This document shows positions 54,108 to 62,705 of a stretch of DNA of 64,000 bases, in pieces (position 1 is the first letter of the stretch; each line of letters starts with the position of its first letter). A program made the position numbers and the translations under genes. Source of the DNA: Alkalinema sp. FACHB-956 (GTDB lineage: Bacteria > Cyanobacteriota > Cyanobacteriia > Leptolyngbyales > Leptolyngbyaceae); contig NZ_JACJRC010000025.1 in assembly GCF_014697025.1 (NCBI RefSeq), forward strand, positions 1 to 64,000, read 5' to 3'. Below the pieces are notes generated by a model that made no database searches, had not been told where the DNA came from, and was given only the letters and a program-made list of their open reading frames with translations.

Positions 54108-54324
54108 ATCCAATGTCCTACAAGATTGAGAAAGTTCAGTAAAAGGGCGTGGGAACTGCAAGGATTGGCCTCGCTTCCGTTGCTCTACTCTGATTAAGCC
54201 CCATCAAAATAACAATTCCTACGGGCTGTAAATTACAGTTTTGTAATTTTTCAACCTGGGAAACTGCGTACAATGGAAACTAACTATTTTTCATTTGTTA
54301 AAACTGCTCGATCGCCCAACCACC

Positions 54325-55044
54325 GTGAATATTCTTTTTATCGAAGACGAAGCGAGAATTGCTGATTTTGTGCAGGCGGGCCTGAAGGAACAGGGCTTTG
54401 TGGTGGACTATTGCGATAACGGCGATGATGGAAATTTCCGAGCATTAGAAAATGAATACGATGTAATTTTGCTGGATATCATGGTGCCGGGAAAGGATGG
54501 ATTAGCGGTTCTGAAAACTCTGCGGCGGGCGGGGCGCAACGTTCCAGTGATTTTGTTAACGGCTCGCAATGAGTTGGACGATCGCTTGGAAGGGTTGAAT
54601 TTGGGCGCAGATGATTACCTTGCGAAACCGTTTTTTGTTGAGGAGTTAGTGGCCCGCATCCATGCCGTTGTACGCCGTAGTCATGGCGATCGCCAAAATC
54701 TCCTGTCCGTGGGGCCGCTCAAGCTCGATCGCATCACCCGCGAAGTCACTTGCAACCAACACATGGTGGAACTGACCAGCCGCGAGTTTAATTTGTTGGA
54801 ATATCTCATGCGATCGCCGGGACGGGTCCTGACGCGAACCCAGATTTTAGAACATGTGTGGGGATACGACTTCAATCCCAATACCAATGTTGTCGATGTT
54901 TGCATTCAACGTATTCGTAAAAAACTTGATCCGATCGGGGGGACAGGCTGGCTAGAAAGTGTACGGGGCGTGGGCTATCGGTTTCGGCAACCCGACGGAC
55001 TATCCTCAGGCCAATCCTCAGGCCAATCCCACGGCTCGCTATGA
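54325..55044 (+). CDS. OmpR-family response regulator
   Basis: A DNA-binding response regulator. The receiver has FIEDEARI, phospho-acceptor Asp51 (LLDIMVPG, counted from the GTG start) and LAKPF. The winged-helix output domain has LTSREFNLLEYLM, RTQILEHVWGYDF and VDVCIQRIRKKLD. The family normally begins MNILFIEDE, which fits the GTG at 54325; the longer frame starts at a TTG at 54295. A Ser/Gly/Gln-rich tail encoded by a small repeat ends the protein. The stop overlaps the kinase start by 4 nt (55041-55044), so the pair is translationally coupled. Confidence 0.92.
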   Translation: MNILFIEDEARIADFVQAGLKEQGFVVDYCDNGDDGNFRALENEYDVILLDIMVPGKDGLAVLKTLRRAGRNVPVILLTARNELDDRLEGLNLGADDYLAKPFFVEELVARIHAVVRRSHGDRQNLLSVGPLKLDRITREVTCNQHMVELTSREFNLLEYLMRSPGRVLTRTQILEHVWGYDFNPNTNVVDVCIQRIRKKLDPIGGTGWLESVRGVGYRFRQPDGLSSGQSSGQSHGSL

Positions 55045-56585
55045 AAATGCATTCCTTTCAACTGCGTCTGACGTTGTTTTCAACGTTGTTGGCGGGGCTA
55101 ACGTTGGTGGGGTTTGCGGGATTATCCTGGAAGCTCATTTACGACGCAAAAGTGAGTCGTTTAGATAGCAGTTTAGCCAATGCCCTGAAACGAGCCGGAA
55201 TGCCGCGATCGGAAGACCGTTGGCAAAGCGTAGAAGCCTTTCTCCATCGGGAATTGGGCGTGAGTACCAATACCCAAGTTGGCTTGTTGGTGCGGGATGG
55301 TGCGGGAACGGTGATACATCAATCTCCGGATTGGGTACCGCAGCTAGGGCAATTCACTGCCTTTCCGCCTCGGCCTGCGCCTAACCGCAATAACGCCAAT
55401 CTGCCTCGGTTGCCGTTGTCTCCACCCAATGGGAATGGGTTGCCTCCGAGTAATGCTCGGTCTAATTTGCGCCCAGATATACGCCCGGATGTGCGTCCAG
55501 ATGCGCGCCTAGATACGCGCCCGGATTTTCGGCCCGATCGTCCGCCCCCAGAACCACCTCCGATCGCCATTCTCTACACAACCCAAGGGGCTTGGCGCAT
55601 TGGTGCCGCCAGTTTTCCCCAAACGCAAATCGCGATCGCGGTGAGCCTGCAAAGCATTGATCAGGAAATGGCGGTGATTCGTAATATTTTTGTGATTGCC
55701 ATTCCCGCTGTTTTGCTATTGGTTGCTGGGGGAGCCTGGTTGCTCTCCGCCCAAGCCCTACAACCCATTCAGCAACTCACCCATGTGATTCAAAAGGTAT
55801 CCAGCAAGGGATTGGATCAACGGGTGTCCGATCGGGGCATCGATCGGGAATTTGTCGAACTGATTCAGGTGTTTAACCAAATGCTGGAACGGTTGGAGCA
55901 GAGCTTTAAGCAAGCGTCCCGGTTCAGTGCGGATGCGGCCCATGAGTTAAAAACACCGCTGACAATTTTGCAAGGTGAATTAGAACAAGCGCTTCAACAG
56001 GCGGAAACAGAATCTCCTCTGCAACAACAGTTAGGAAACTTGCTGGATGAAGTGCGTCGCCTCAGTAGCATTGTGCGGAAACTGCTGTTGTTATCGCTGG
56101 CAGATGCAGGACAGATGCGCCTGTTTAATACTGAGGTGAATCTATCGGCAATGCTGCTGGAAATGCTAGAGGACTTTGATTTATTAGCGCCAGAATTGAC
56201 AATTAAAACCGATATTGCAGCAGCTTTAATCGTCTGGGGCGATCGGGATTTACTCATCCAGGTGTTACAAAATCTCTTTAGTAACGCGATGAAGTACAAT
56301 CTGCCCAATGGTTGGATCGAAATTCAAGCGCAGTCAAAGGTAAACCAGATTAGCGTCATTGTTCGCAACGCCTCCAGGGATCTACCCACCTACGATCGCC
56401 AACATATTTTCGATCGCTTCCATCGGGGTGACCCAGCCCGTACCCGAAAAATTGAAGGAACGGGGTTGGGGCTGAGCCTCGCGCGGGAAATTGCCCGTGC
56501 CCATGGTGGGGATTTGCAGATGGATGCAGTGGTACCGGGTCAAACCGCCTTTGTGCTGAGCCTGCCTATTCGTCAACGGAATTGA
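55041..56585 (+). CDS. Transmembrane sensor histidine kinase with proline/RPD-rich periplasmic linker
   Basis: A 514-residue EnvZ-type kinase. Transmembrane helices lie at about 10-33 and 214-236. The sensor loop between them contains a disordered insertion at about 106-174, rich in Pro, Asn and Arg-Pro-Asp units (LRPDIRPDVRPDARLDTRPD). A HAMP domain (about 237-290) is followed by HisKA with His301 (DAAHELKTPLT), then N box NLFSNAMKYN, a degenerate G1 and G2 GTGLGLSLAREI. The canonical DxGxG of G1 is not visible (IVRNASRDLP), seen in some active kinases. It overlaps its response regulator. The RPD repeats might bind metal ions or cell-wall polymers; this is speculative. Confidence 0.92.
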   Translation: MKMHSFQLRLTLFSTLLAGLTLVGFAGLSWKLIYDAKVSRLDSSLANALKRAGMPRSEDRWQSVEAFLHRELGVSTNTQVGLLVRDGAGTVIHQSPDWVPQLGQFTAFPPRPAPNRNNANLPRLPLSPPNGNGLPPSNARSNLRPDIRPDVRPDARLDTRPDFRPDRPPPEPPPIAILYTTQGAWRIGAASFPQTQIAIAVSLQSIDQEMAVIRNIFVIAIPAVLLLVAGGAWLLSAQALQPIQQLTHVIQKVSSKGLDQRVSDRGIDREFVELIQVFNQMLERLEQSFKQASRFSADAAHELKTPLTILQGELEQALQQAETESPLQQQLGNLLDEVRRLSSIVRKLLLLSLADAGQMRLFNTEVNLSAMLLEMLEDFDLLAPELTIKTDIAAALIVWGDRDLLIQVLQNLFSNAMKYNLPNGWIEIQAQSKVNQISVIVRNASRDLPTYDRQHIFDRFHRGDPARTRKIEGTGLGLSLAREIARAHGGDLQMDAVVPGQTAFVLSLPIRQRN

Positions 56586-56586
56586 A

Positions 56587-59406
56587 TCAAGCCGACTTAA
56601 CGCGATGACGACGCATTACCTTCCGTATCTCATCTGCTAGGAGAATGATAATCGGACAGAGCAAGAGTAACCACCAGTAATGGGATGGAAAGGGAGCCGT
56701 TGAAAAAATGGTTTGAAAGGGGGTGAAGTAGATGACGGATAAAATAATTATCCACTCCACTAGAATACCGATCCAAATTAATGGATTACTGAAAAAGCCC
56801 AACCGGAAAATGGAAATCCGTTCCGATCGACAGGCGAAAACGTTCCCATCCTGTCCTGCGACGATCGCGGCTAACATCAAGGTTGTGGCTTGGTGATAGA
56901 TTGCGAGAACCGATGCATCCGCCGATCGGGCTAGAATGCTAGGGGTTGCGGCCTGTAGGTCGCTTAATCCATAGCCGTGGGCCAACCAAACGAGAAAGAA
57001 GCCTGTCATACCTAACAAGCCTTCAATCAATCCTAGGAAACAATAGGCGCGTAGCATCAGAGCCTTATCCAGCAGCGGTTTAGATTGCCTGCGGGGAGGC
57101 TGTTGCATGGTGCCCACTTCTGGCTTTTCTGCGCCGAGGGCGAGGGCGGGTACCATATCCGTTCCTAAATCAATGGCTAGAATTTGTAAAATCACCAAAG
57201 CTGGAGGAATCTTAAAGAGCACCATCCCTAAAAAAGGTAAGAACTCCGCCACGTTGGAGGACAGAATATAGGTCATAAATTTACGAATATTCTGATAAAC
57301 CGATCGACCTTGTTCGATCGCACTCACGATCGTGGCAAAGTTATCATCGATGAGGACAATATCTGCGGCTTCCCTTGCGACATCGGTTCCATTTAAGCCC
57401 ATGGCAATCCCAATGTGGGCCGATCGTAAAGCCGGAGCATCATTCACCCCATCTCCCGTGACTGCTACAATGTGTCCCAATTCTTTATAGGTTTGCACTA
57501 ACCGTAGCTTTTGTTCCGGTGCCATGCGAGCGAAGACTAATCCTTCTGTCCAGCGATGGAGAATCTGTTTCAGTTGTGCATTGGATAGATGATTGAGCTG
57601 CTCTCCCGTAATGACCCGTCGTTTACCATCCATCAAACCAATCCGACGGGCGATCGCTTCGGCAGTCAGGCCGTAGTCTCCCGTTACCATCGTCACCTGA
57701 ATCCCCGCTTGACGACATTGGGCGATCGCGTCGGCTACTTCCGGGCGAGGTGGGTCAAACATCGCTACTAGGCCAATAAAGGTCAATTGCTGTTCGAGGA
57801 CTTCCGAGGGGCAGGTTTCTAATTGCTGATCCCCCTCCCGGATCGCCACGCCCAACACCCGATAGCCCCGACTGGCAAGGCGATCGTTTTCCGCCATAAT
57901 CTGCGCTTGAATCTCTGGTGTTAGGGGGTCACAGTGATTGTCCCGTAGCACTTGCTGGGAATGCTGCAAAACGTCCAAGGGTGCACCTTTTGTGATGGCG
58001 AGGCGGCTTGCTGTCGATCGCCAAAGACTCTGATCCTGGCTGACATCTAATAGCACCGTCATCATCCGCCGCACGGAATCGAAGGGAACTTCCCGCCGTC
58101 GTGGGAGGGTGTGCTGCAACTGGTCTAAATCTAACTGGGCCTTGCGCCCCAGGGTAACGAGGGCAGCTTCCGTGGGATCGCCCACTGCCTGCCACTGGCT
58201 AGAACCGGGCTGACAGCGCACCTGGGCGTTGCAGCAGAGGGCAGATCCAGCAATCAGTTGCATCACCTGTGATCGCACGCGCCCATCTTCAATTTCTACT
58301 CGGCCTGTAGTGGGATCGTATCCCGATCCCGTGACTTCAATTTCTCCTGGGCCATTGTCGCGCAGCATCCAAAGATGGCGTACGGTCATTTCATTTTTTG
58401 TTAATGTTCCCGTTTTATCGGTGCAAATCATGGTTGTTGCACTGAGGGTTTCCACGGCTGATAACCGTCGAACTAAAGCATTCTTTTTCGCCATGCGCTG
58501 TACCCCGATCGCCAGCGCTAAACTCACCGTAGGCAGCAATCCTTCCGGCACAAAGGCGACAATAATCCCGATCGCGAAGACAAAACTTTCCTTCAGCCCC
58601 ATGCCCACCAGCCATTTGGTTAGTAAAAAGACAATCACACCCATGCTAAGCGCGATCGTGGTAATTACATGCACGACTTGGGTGATTTGCACTTCTAGGG
58701 TGCTGGGTTCCCGTTTGATATTGGCCGTTAAGTGGGCGACTTGGCCAAATTCCGTGTGGGTTCCTGTGGCATAGACTACACTGAGGCCCCGGCCTGAGGC
58801 CACGGTTGCCCCTGCAAACACGAGGTTCGGCGCATCCGCTGCTCGCATTTTTTCGCTGGCTATGGGCTCCATGTTGCGCGGCACGGGCATGGATTCCCCC
58901 GTCAGCACCGACATATCCATGTAGAGCGACTGAGCCTCCACTAACCGGGCATCGGCGGAGATGCGATCGCCTTCCTCCAACTGCATGACATCCCCCGGAA
59001 CCAGGTCTCGGGCTGGGATCACTTTTAGAACTCCATCCCGATACACTTTGACTTGGGCTGGCAGCACTTGCTTGAGGGCTGAGAGGGCTTGTTCTGCTTG
59101 AAACTCCTGCCAAAAACTAAAGAGGGCGTTAATCCAAATCACAGCCCAAATGGCCCAGCCCAGTTCCGGTGTTCCAGACACAAATGCCAAAATGCCGCCC
59201 ACCCACAATAACAACGCCATGAAGTGGGTCAGTTGGTCGGTAAATCGCAGAATCAGGGGACGCTGGGCGGGTTCGGGTAATTCGTTAAATCCATACTGTT
59301 GCAGGCGGGCGATCGCTTCGGTTTCTGTCAGGCCCTGGGGCGCACTTTGGGAAACTTGATAGACCTCATCTGGGGTGATAGTCCAAACTGGAGGATGAAA
59401 CGGCAT
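56587..59406 (-). CDS. P2-type cation-transporting ATPase
   Basis: A 939-residue P-type pump with the N-terminal cation ATPase domain, ten expected membrane helices, TGES (169-172), phosphorylation site Asp330 (CTDKTGTLTKNE), KGAPLDVL in the nucleotide domain and hinge GDGVNDAPALRSAHIGIAMG. The M4 motif is FVPEGLLPTVSLAL (PEGLL at 287-291). PEGLL is the form seen in Na+,K+-type pumps, whereas Ca2+ pumps have PEGLP, so a Na+/K+-like or broader cation specificity is suggested. M6 reads IDLGTDMVPALALGAE. The stop is only 2 nt from the kinase stop on the other strand. Confidence 0.9.
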   Translation of the reverse strand: MPFHPPVWTITPDEVYQVSQSAPQGLTETEAIARLQQYGFNELPEPAQRPLILRFTDQLTHFMALLLWVGGILAFVSGTPELGWAIWAVIWINALFSFWQEFQAEQALSALKQVLPAQVKVYRDGVLKVIPARDLVPGDVMQLEEGDRISADARLVEAQSLYMDMSVLTGESMPVPRNMEPIASEKMRAADAPNLVFAGATVASGRGLSVVYATGTHTEFGQVAHLTANIKREPSTLEVQITQVVHVITTIALSMGVIVFLLTKWLVGMGLKESFVFAIGIIVAFVPEGLLPTVSLALAIGVQRMAKKNALVRRLSAVETLSATTMICTDKTGTLTKNEMTVRHLWMLRDNGPGEIEVTGSGYDPTTGRVEIEDGRVRSQVMQLIAGSALCCNAQVRCQPGSSQWQAVGDPTEAALVTLGRKAQLDLDQLQHTLPRRREVPFDSVRRMMTVLLDVSQDQSLWRSTASRLAITKGAPLDVLQHSQQVLRDNHCDPLTPEIQAQIMAENDRLASRGYRVLGVAIREGDQQLETCPSEVLEQQLTFIGLVAMFDPPRPEVADAIAQCRQAGIQVTMVTGDYGLTAEAIARRIGLMDGKRRVITGEQLNHLSNAQLKQILHRWTEGLVFARMAPEQKLRLVQTYKELGHIVAVTGDGVNDAPALRSAHIGIAMGLNGTDVAREAADIVLIDDNFATIVSAIEQGRSVYQNIRKFMTYILSSNVAEFLPFLGMVLFKIPPALVILQILAIDLGTDMVPALALGAEKPEVGTMQQPPRRQSKPLLDKALMLRAYCFLGLIEGLLGMTGFFLVWLAHGYGLSDLQAATPSILARSADASVLAIYHQATTLMLAAIVAGQDGNVFACRSERISIFRLGFFSNPLIWIGILVEWIIILSVIYFTPFQTIFSTAPFPSHYWWLLLLCPIIILLADEIRKVMRRHRVKSA

Positions 59407-59606
59407 GGGTGATAGATTCCTTAATACAAACCCAACGATTAATACGTCATAGAAACGTTATCTAGAGAGATACTATACGCTCTAAATCCATTGACTTAGG
59501 GATTAATATAGGTTGCATTAATAATTCATCGGAGAACGTGACGACTATAACAATTCTGATGAGTTCTTAAGCAATGGGTTGATTAATGGATGGTTGGATA
59601 AAAAAC

Positions 59607-59633
59607 AAGCTAGCTAAAAATTTTAGCTAGCTT
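59607..59633 (-). terminator. Perfect palindromic terminator of the comFB transcript
   Basis: AAGCTAGCTAAAA (59607-59619) and TTTTAGCTAGCTT (59621-59633) pair over 13 bp. On the minus strand the stem is followed by GTTTTTTAT. It lies about 130 nt past the comFB stop. The rest of 59407-59758 holds the repeat at 59636-59698 and the P-type ATPase promoter region, without other genes. Confidence 0.75.
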
Positions 59634-59635
59634 AC

Positions 59636-59698
59636 CTTGAGAATGCTGCATCTTGAGAATGCTGCACCTTGAGAATCTGCATCTTGAGCATACTGAAC
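59636..59698. repeat. 16-bp tandem repeat, four degenerate units
   Basis: CTTGAGAATGCTGCAT occurs at 59636, 59652, 59668 (2-nt deletion) and 59683 (degenerate). It is non-coding, between comFB and its terminator. Confidence 0.85.
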
Positions 59699-59758
59699 GT
59701 TCCCTAGGCCCAAAGATCGGGTGTGAATGGATAATCCCATCAATGTCAGCTCTACGCT

Positions 59759-60115
59759 CTAGCCAAACCAGTGGGAGGGGGTTAAGCCTGCATCACATTC
59801 TTCTGGAATTTGAGCGGGATCACTAAATTCTTTGAGCAATTCCAGAATGCCCTCATGGATAATCATGGGAATGGAGGCTTCCGCTTGCATCGAACAGACT
59901 CGCCCATTATGAAAGCCCTGTTGTTCCTCTGACTGGTCGGCATCACAGGTTGAATAAATACTCTGTACCCGCGTTAGTACATAGGCGACCAATTCTTGAC
60001 GCATGTCAGGATTTGCAAACACCTTGTGATAGGGATAATCGGGATAGTTGGAAAGAACTTCCTCAATTTCAGCGAGTACCACAGGTGTGGTTAAGTTAAC
60101 CAGCATCTTTGTCAT
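59759..60115 (-). CDS. comFB: ComFB family protein (probable cyclic-dinucleotide receptor)
   Basis: A 118-residue cytoplasmic protein with the ComFB pattern: LTTPVVLAEIEEVLSNYPDY, then DMRQELVAYVLTRVQSIYST and IIHEGILELLKEF. The helical fold is that of proteins named for late competence, and relatives in cyanobacteria have been reported to bind cyclic di-nucleotides and to affect cell size or motility. The start ATG (60113-60115) has AAGGAG 8 nt upstream. The RBS-start module is tandemly duplicated just upstream and creates an overlapping 12-codon frame. No competence genes lie next to it. Confidence 0.85.
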   Translation of the reverse strand: MTKMLVNLTTPVVLAEIEEVLSNYPDYPYHKVFANPDMRQELVAYVLTRVQSIYSTCDADQSEEQQGFHNGRVCSMQAEASIPMIIHEGILELLKEFSDPAQIPEECDAGLTPSHWFG

Positions 60116-60148
60116 AGAGCCATCTCCTTGTCATAGAGTCATCTCCTT
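60111..60148 (-). promoter_or_regulatory. Duplicated RBS and start module upstream of comFB, with an overlapping short ORF
   Basis: A 19-bp unit is tandemly duplicated (60111-60129 and 60130-60148, one mismatch). On the minus strand each copy supplies a GGAG ribosome-binding site and an ATG. The upstream ATG (60132-60134) is out of frame with comFB and opens a 12-codon frame, MTRRWLYDKDAG, that ends inside the comFB start region. This could lower or couple comFB translation. Confidence 0.7.
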
Positions 60149-60189
60149 TGCTAGGGGGTAGTATTCAAAACCTGTTAATCCCCCACTAC

Positions 60190-60312
60190 GTCTCCTGTCA
60201 AAGTCTCCTGTCAAATCTTATGTTTAACTTTTTGTTTAACTTTCTGTTCAACAAAAAGTTAAACGTTCTGTTCAACCTCCCGTTGAGACTTTTGTTAAAT
60301 CTCTTGCTCAAC
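60190..60312. repeat. 13-bp and degenerate 12-bp tandem repeats
   Basis: GTCTCCTGTCAAA is repeated twice at 60190-60215. It is followed to about 60312 by some eight 12-bp units ending GTTTAAC, GTTCAAC, GTTAAAC or GCTCAAC. One unit is inverted (AAAAAGTTAAAC). The region is non-coding, upstream of comFB; the remainder of 60116-60456 has no gene. Confidence 0.8.
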
Positions 60313-60456
60313 TTTTAATCATCAGAGTCGCAATCTACTTGCAGTGAGAAATTTCCCCTACCTGCAATAGGTTGAGGGGAAATCCACAGAAGCTATCCAT
60401 CGTCCAATGCTTTGGAATTAGTAGGAATGCTAATCCCATTTGACTCATTTCATGCA

Positions 60457-60624
60457 TTACGAATGACCTTTGGCTGACTCTCCAGAAAAAGGCTGGACGC
60501 CGGTTTCTGGGTAATCATCATCACTCGGCCCAAAAATCCGAGTCACGGCTTTGCCAACGAAACGCATTAATTTCTGGCCATTACGTTTGCTAATCACCAT
60601 TACTTTTCGAAATGTCCTAGTCAT
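60457..60624 (-). CDS. Conserved-looking small basic protein
   Basis: A 55-residue protein beginning MTRTFRKVMVISKRNGQKLM at an ATG preceded by GAGGAGG, 7 nt away, so the longer frame to 60645 is not needed. It has a basic amphipathic N-terminal half (RFVGKAVTRIFGPS) and an acidic DDDYPETGVQPF tail. The pattern looks like small cyanobacterial proteins of unknown function, but I cannot name a family. The basic helix might bind membrane or nucleic acid. Confidence 0.65.
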   Translation of the reverse strand: MTRTFRKVMVISKRNGQKLMRFVGKAVTRIFGPSDDDYPETGVQPFSGESAKGHS

Positions 60625-60643
60625 CTGGAAACCTCCTCTAACC

Positions 60644-60677
60644 AACTGAAAATGATCCTGAACTGAAAATGATCCTG
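60644..60677. repeat. 17-bp exact tandem duplication
   Basis: AACTGAAAATGATCCTG occurs at 60644-60660 and 60661-60677, just upstream of the ribosome-binding site of the small basic protein gene. Confidence 0.9.
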
Positions 60678-60744
60678 ATTGGGAATCCTTAAGGTTGCAA
60701 TTTTCTTAAGGGCGATCGCGCTTGGAAGCGATCGAGATTGGAAG

Positions 60745-60960
60745 CTACGATCGACCGGATGGAAGCGACTGTTGCCAACAGCTTTCTAAATGCTGGGTAA
60801 TTTGATAATCCCAACACCGTTCTAGAAACTGAAGCCGTTGTTTTTCCATAAACCGTTGGGGATGCCATACCACGCCTTCCGTTGAGCTAAATAGCGGTTG
60901 GCAGAGATACTCCCACCATAGGGAACGCCGTAGATCCAAGAATTGATTGAAAATAAACAT
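60745..60960 (-). CDS. Small hypothetical protein downstream of GerMN gene
   Basis: An open frame follows the GerMN gene stop within 2 nt if started at TTG 60984; the ATG at 60958-60960 (MFIFNQFLDLRRSLWWEYLC) has a GGGGGTG element upstream and is preferred. The product has about 71 residues and is rich in Trp, Gln and Arg (VVWHPQRFMEKQRLQFLERC). No family is recognised. The tight spacing suggests one operon with GerMN. Confidence 0.5.
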   Translation of the reverse strand: MFIFNQFLDLRRSLWWEYLCQPLFSSTEGVVWHPQRFMEKQRLQFLERCWDYQITQHLESCWQQSLPSGRS

Positions 60961-60986
60961 GGGCAACACCCCCATCCATACCAAAC

Positions 60987-61613
60987 CTATTGCAAGGAAA
61001 ATTCGTGAACAAATTGCTGTCGTGTTAACGGGGCTTCTAGCACTAATCCTTCGCCACCCAATGGATGTGATTGATCCAAGACCTGCCCTTCTACCGCTAG
61101 ATAAACCTTGGCTTTGGGGTCAATACTGGTGACGGTGTAGAGTACCTGCGCCACCCGATGAATTAAACTGCTGCTGCCGCCCCCTTGGGCAAATTCGCGG
61201 GATAGATTGACGTGAATGCCATCGGGTTCGATCGTCAGCGCCAAGAGGCGGGTTCCTGGGGGAATAGTTGTACTGACTCCGGGATTAGGGGGCGATCGCA
61301 GCACGTGTTGCAGACTTTCCGTCAACTGTTGTGCGATGGACGCCTGGGCTGACACCGGAACCCTTTGCGCGACTAATTCGAGCCGATCGCCCTGCCCTTG
61401 CAGCCAATAGGCTTGGGGGGAACCGAGCAGTGTTGGAGAAAGCAGGGTCAGTCCTTGCTGGGAGGGTACCAGTTCCCGCACCGGAGCCGACATTAAAAGG
61501 GTGCCGAGCCACCAGGTGCCTCCCAAGGCCAGCAGGAGCAAGAGGGCAGAATTGAACAAGGCATCCCGCACCAAGAACGGTTTCTGATTGGGTGGTGGTT
61601 GCTGGAGTCTCAT
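60987..61613 (-). CDS. GerMN domain-containing membrane-anchored protein
   Basis: A 208-residue protein with a short cytoplasmic N-terminus and one hydrophobic helix at about 22-41 (LLLLLALGGTWWLGTLLM). An extracytoplasmic GerMN domain follows at about 70-195 (YWLQGQGDRLELVAQRVPV, LTESLQHVLRSP, IHVNLSREF, RVAQVLYTVTSIDP and VYLAVEGQ). GerMN occurs in spore protein GerM and in envelope proteins of non-sporulating bacteria, where it is thought to work at the cell wall. There is no sporulation in cyanobacteria, so an envelope role is likely. Confidence 0.88.
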   Translation of the reverse strand: MRLQQPPPNQKPFLVRDALFNSALLLLLALGGTWWLGTLLMSAPVRELVPSQQGLTLLSPTLLGSPQAYWLQGQGDRLELVAQRVPVSAQASIAQQLTESLQHVLRSPPNPGVSTTIPPGTRLLALTIEPDGIHVNLSREFAQGGGSSSLIHRVAQVLYTVTSIDPKAKVYLAVEGQVLDQSHPLGGEGLVLEAPLTRQQFVHEFSLQ

Positions 61614-61726
61614 CTAGTCCTCCTTGCCCCTAAGCTAGCTGAACTTTACATGCTCTCTTAGATGATTAAGCTTCTCCTCACACAATGAATGCAATCGTGA
61701 CACCTATCTTGCTATCTTAAGCAATA

Positions 61727-61774
61727 TCTACAATGATAGCTAAAGTGATGTCTACAGTGATAGCTAAGTAGTGG
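61727..61774. repeat. Imperfect 24-bp tandem duplication
   Basis: TCTACAATGATAGCTAAAG at the start of 61727-61750 is repeated with a few changes at 61751-61774, between the GerMN gene and the end of the Hsp20 gene. Confidence 0.65.
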
Positions 61775-61785
61775 CACCCTGGAAA

Positions 61786-62463
61786 TTAGACAGGAGCCCC
61801 AATGCTATCGGCAGCGCGACGGTGGGTCGTTTCTTCTAGGTGGGCTTCCTTTTGTCGATCGCCGACTACCGCTTCCCTCGCTTCTTCGGCAATCTGGTTC
61901 CCCTCGGGCTGAGCCATAGCTGCTGCTGCTCGACTATGCACGGCTTCTGCCCGCTGTTCGGCTTTGAGGCGATCTTCAGTGACGGCTTCTCGCATTTTTT
62001 CTTGCAGTCCTAAATCGACTTTGACGACATTGCGCCGGGGCGTTGTCACTTTTGGCATCGTCAACGTCAACATGCCATCTTTGAATTCTGCTTTTACAGC
62101 TTCATTCTCAACGGTAGCGGGCAACGGTACTATGCGATAGAACTTGCCATAGCGGAGTTCAGACCGCAACATCCCGTTCTCTTCTGATTTAGACTCCTCA
62201 CGGTGTTCGCCGGAGATAGTGACTGTATTTTCTCCAACTTCCACGTTCAATTCTTCAACGGGGATTCCTGGCACTTCTGCTTTCAAAAGAATGGCCGTCT
62301 CTGTTTCTTGCAATTCGATCGCTGGAGTCCAGGTCATGTCTCCCACTTTAGGCAGTAGATCCGTCAGCGGTTCACCGTGAACTAACGTATCAAAGAGATG
62401 ATCCACTTGTTGCCGGAGAGCTTGGAGTTCTCTCAGGGGTTGCCAACGAATAAGAGACGACAT
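61786..62463 (-). CDS. Hsp20/alpha-crystallin small heat-shock protein with extended C-terminus
   Basis: An ATP-independent chaperone that holds unfolding proteins and membranes. The N-terminal arm (SLIRWQPLRELQALRQQVDH) is followed by an alpha-crystallin domain at about 45-145 (TPAIELQETETAILLKAEVP, then VEVGENTVTISGEHRE and FKDGMLTLTMPKV). The protein has 225 residues, against about 145-150 for usual cyanobacterial HspA. The extra C-terminal 75 residues are charged and helical (RLKAEQRAEAVHSRAAAAMA, then EEAREAVVGDRQKEAHLEE). A good ribosome-binding site (GGGAGG) precedes the ATG at 62461-62463. No CIRCE element was seen. Confidence 0.92.
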   Translation of the reverse strand: MSSLIRWQPLRELQALRQQVDHLFDTLVHGEPLTDLLPKVGDMTWTPAIELQETETAILLKAEVPGIPVEELNVEVGENTVTISGEHREESKSEENGMLRSELRYGKFYRIVPLPATVENEAVKAEFKDGMLTLTMPKVTTPRRNVVKVDLGLQEKMREAVTEDRLKAEQRAEAVHSRAAAAMAQPEGNQIAEEAREAVVGDRQKEAHLEETTHRRAADSIGAPV

Positions 62464-62705
62464 ACAGTTTCCTCCCTGTAGACGATGGATTTGAGAATGG
62501 AGTTAGAACCAGGCTAATCAATGACCTGATTGAAGCTTCATCTATAAGATAGGAAAATAATTTGAGGAACTTGTGAGGATACAAAAAGAAACATGAAGAT
62601 TTTTTCTAAACATGAGAGATTTTTAGTTGGTCATGGCAACGGGTACGATCGCGTAACGGTCACGATCGTGGGATAAATCTGGGGATTTTATTTGTACGCT
62701 GTTTC

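Noticed and set aside
59636..60312. Possible CRISPR array in the repeat-rich region
   Set aside because: Units are 12-19 bp, directly abutting, without spacers of constant length. They are tandem duplications, not a CRISPR array.
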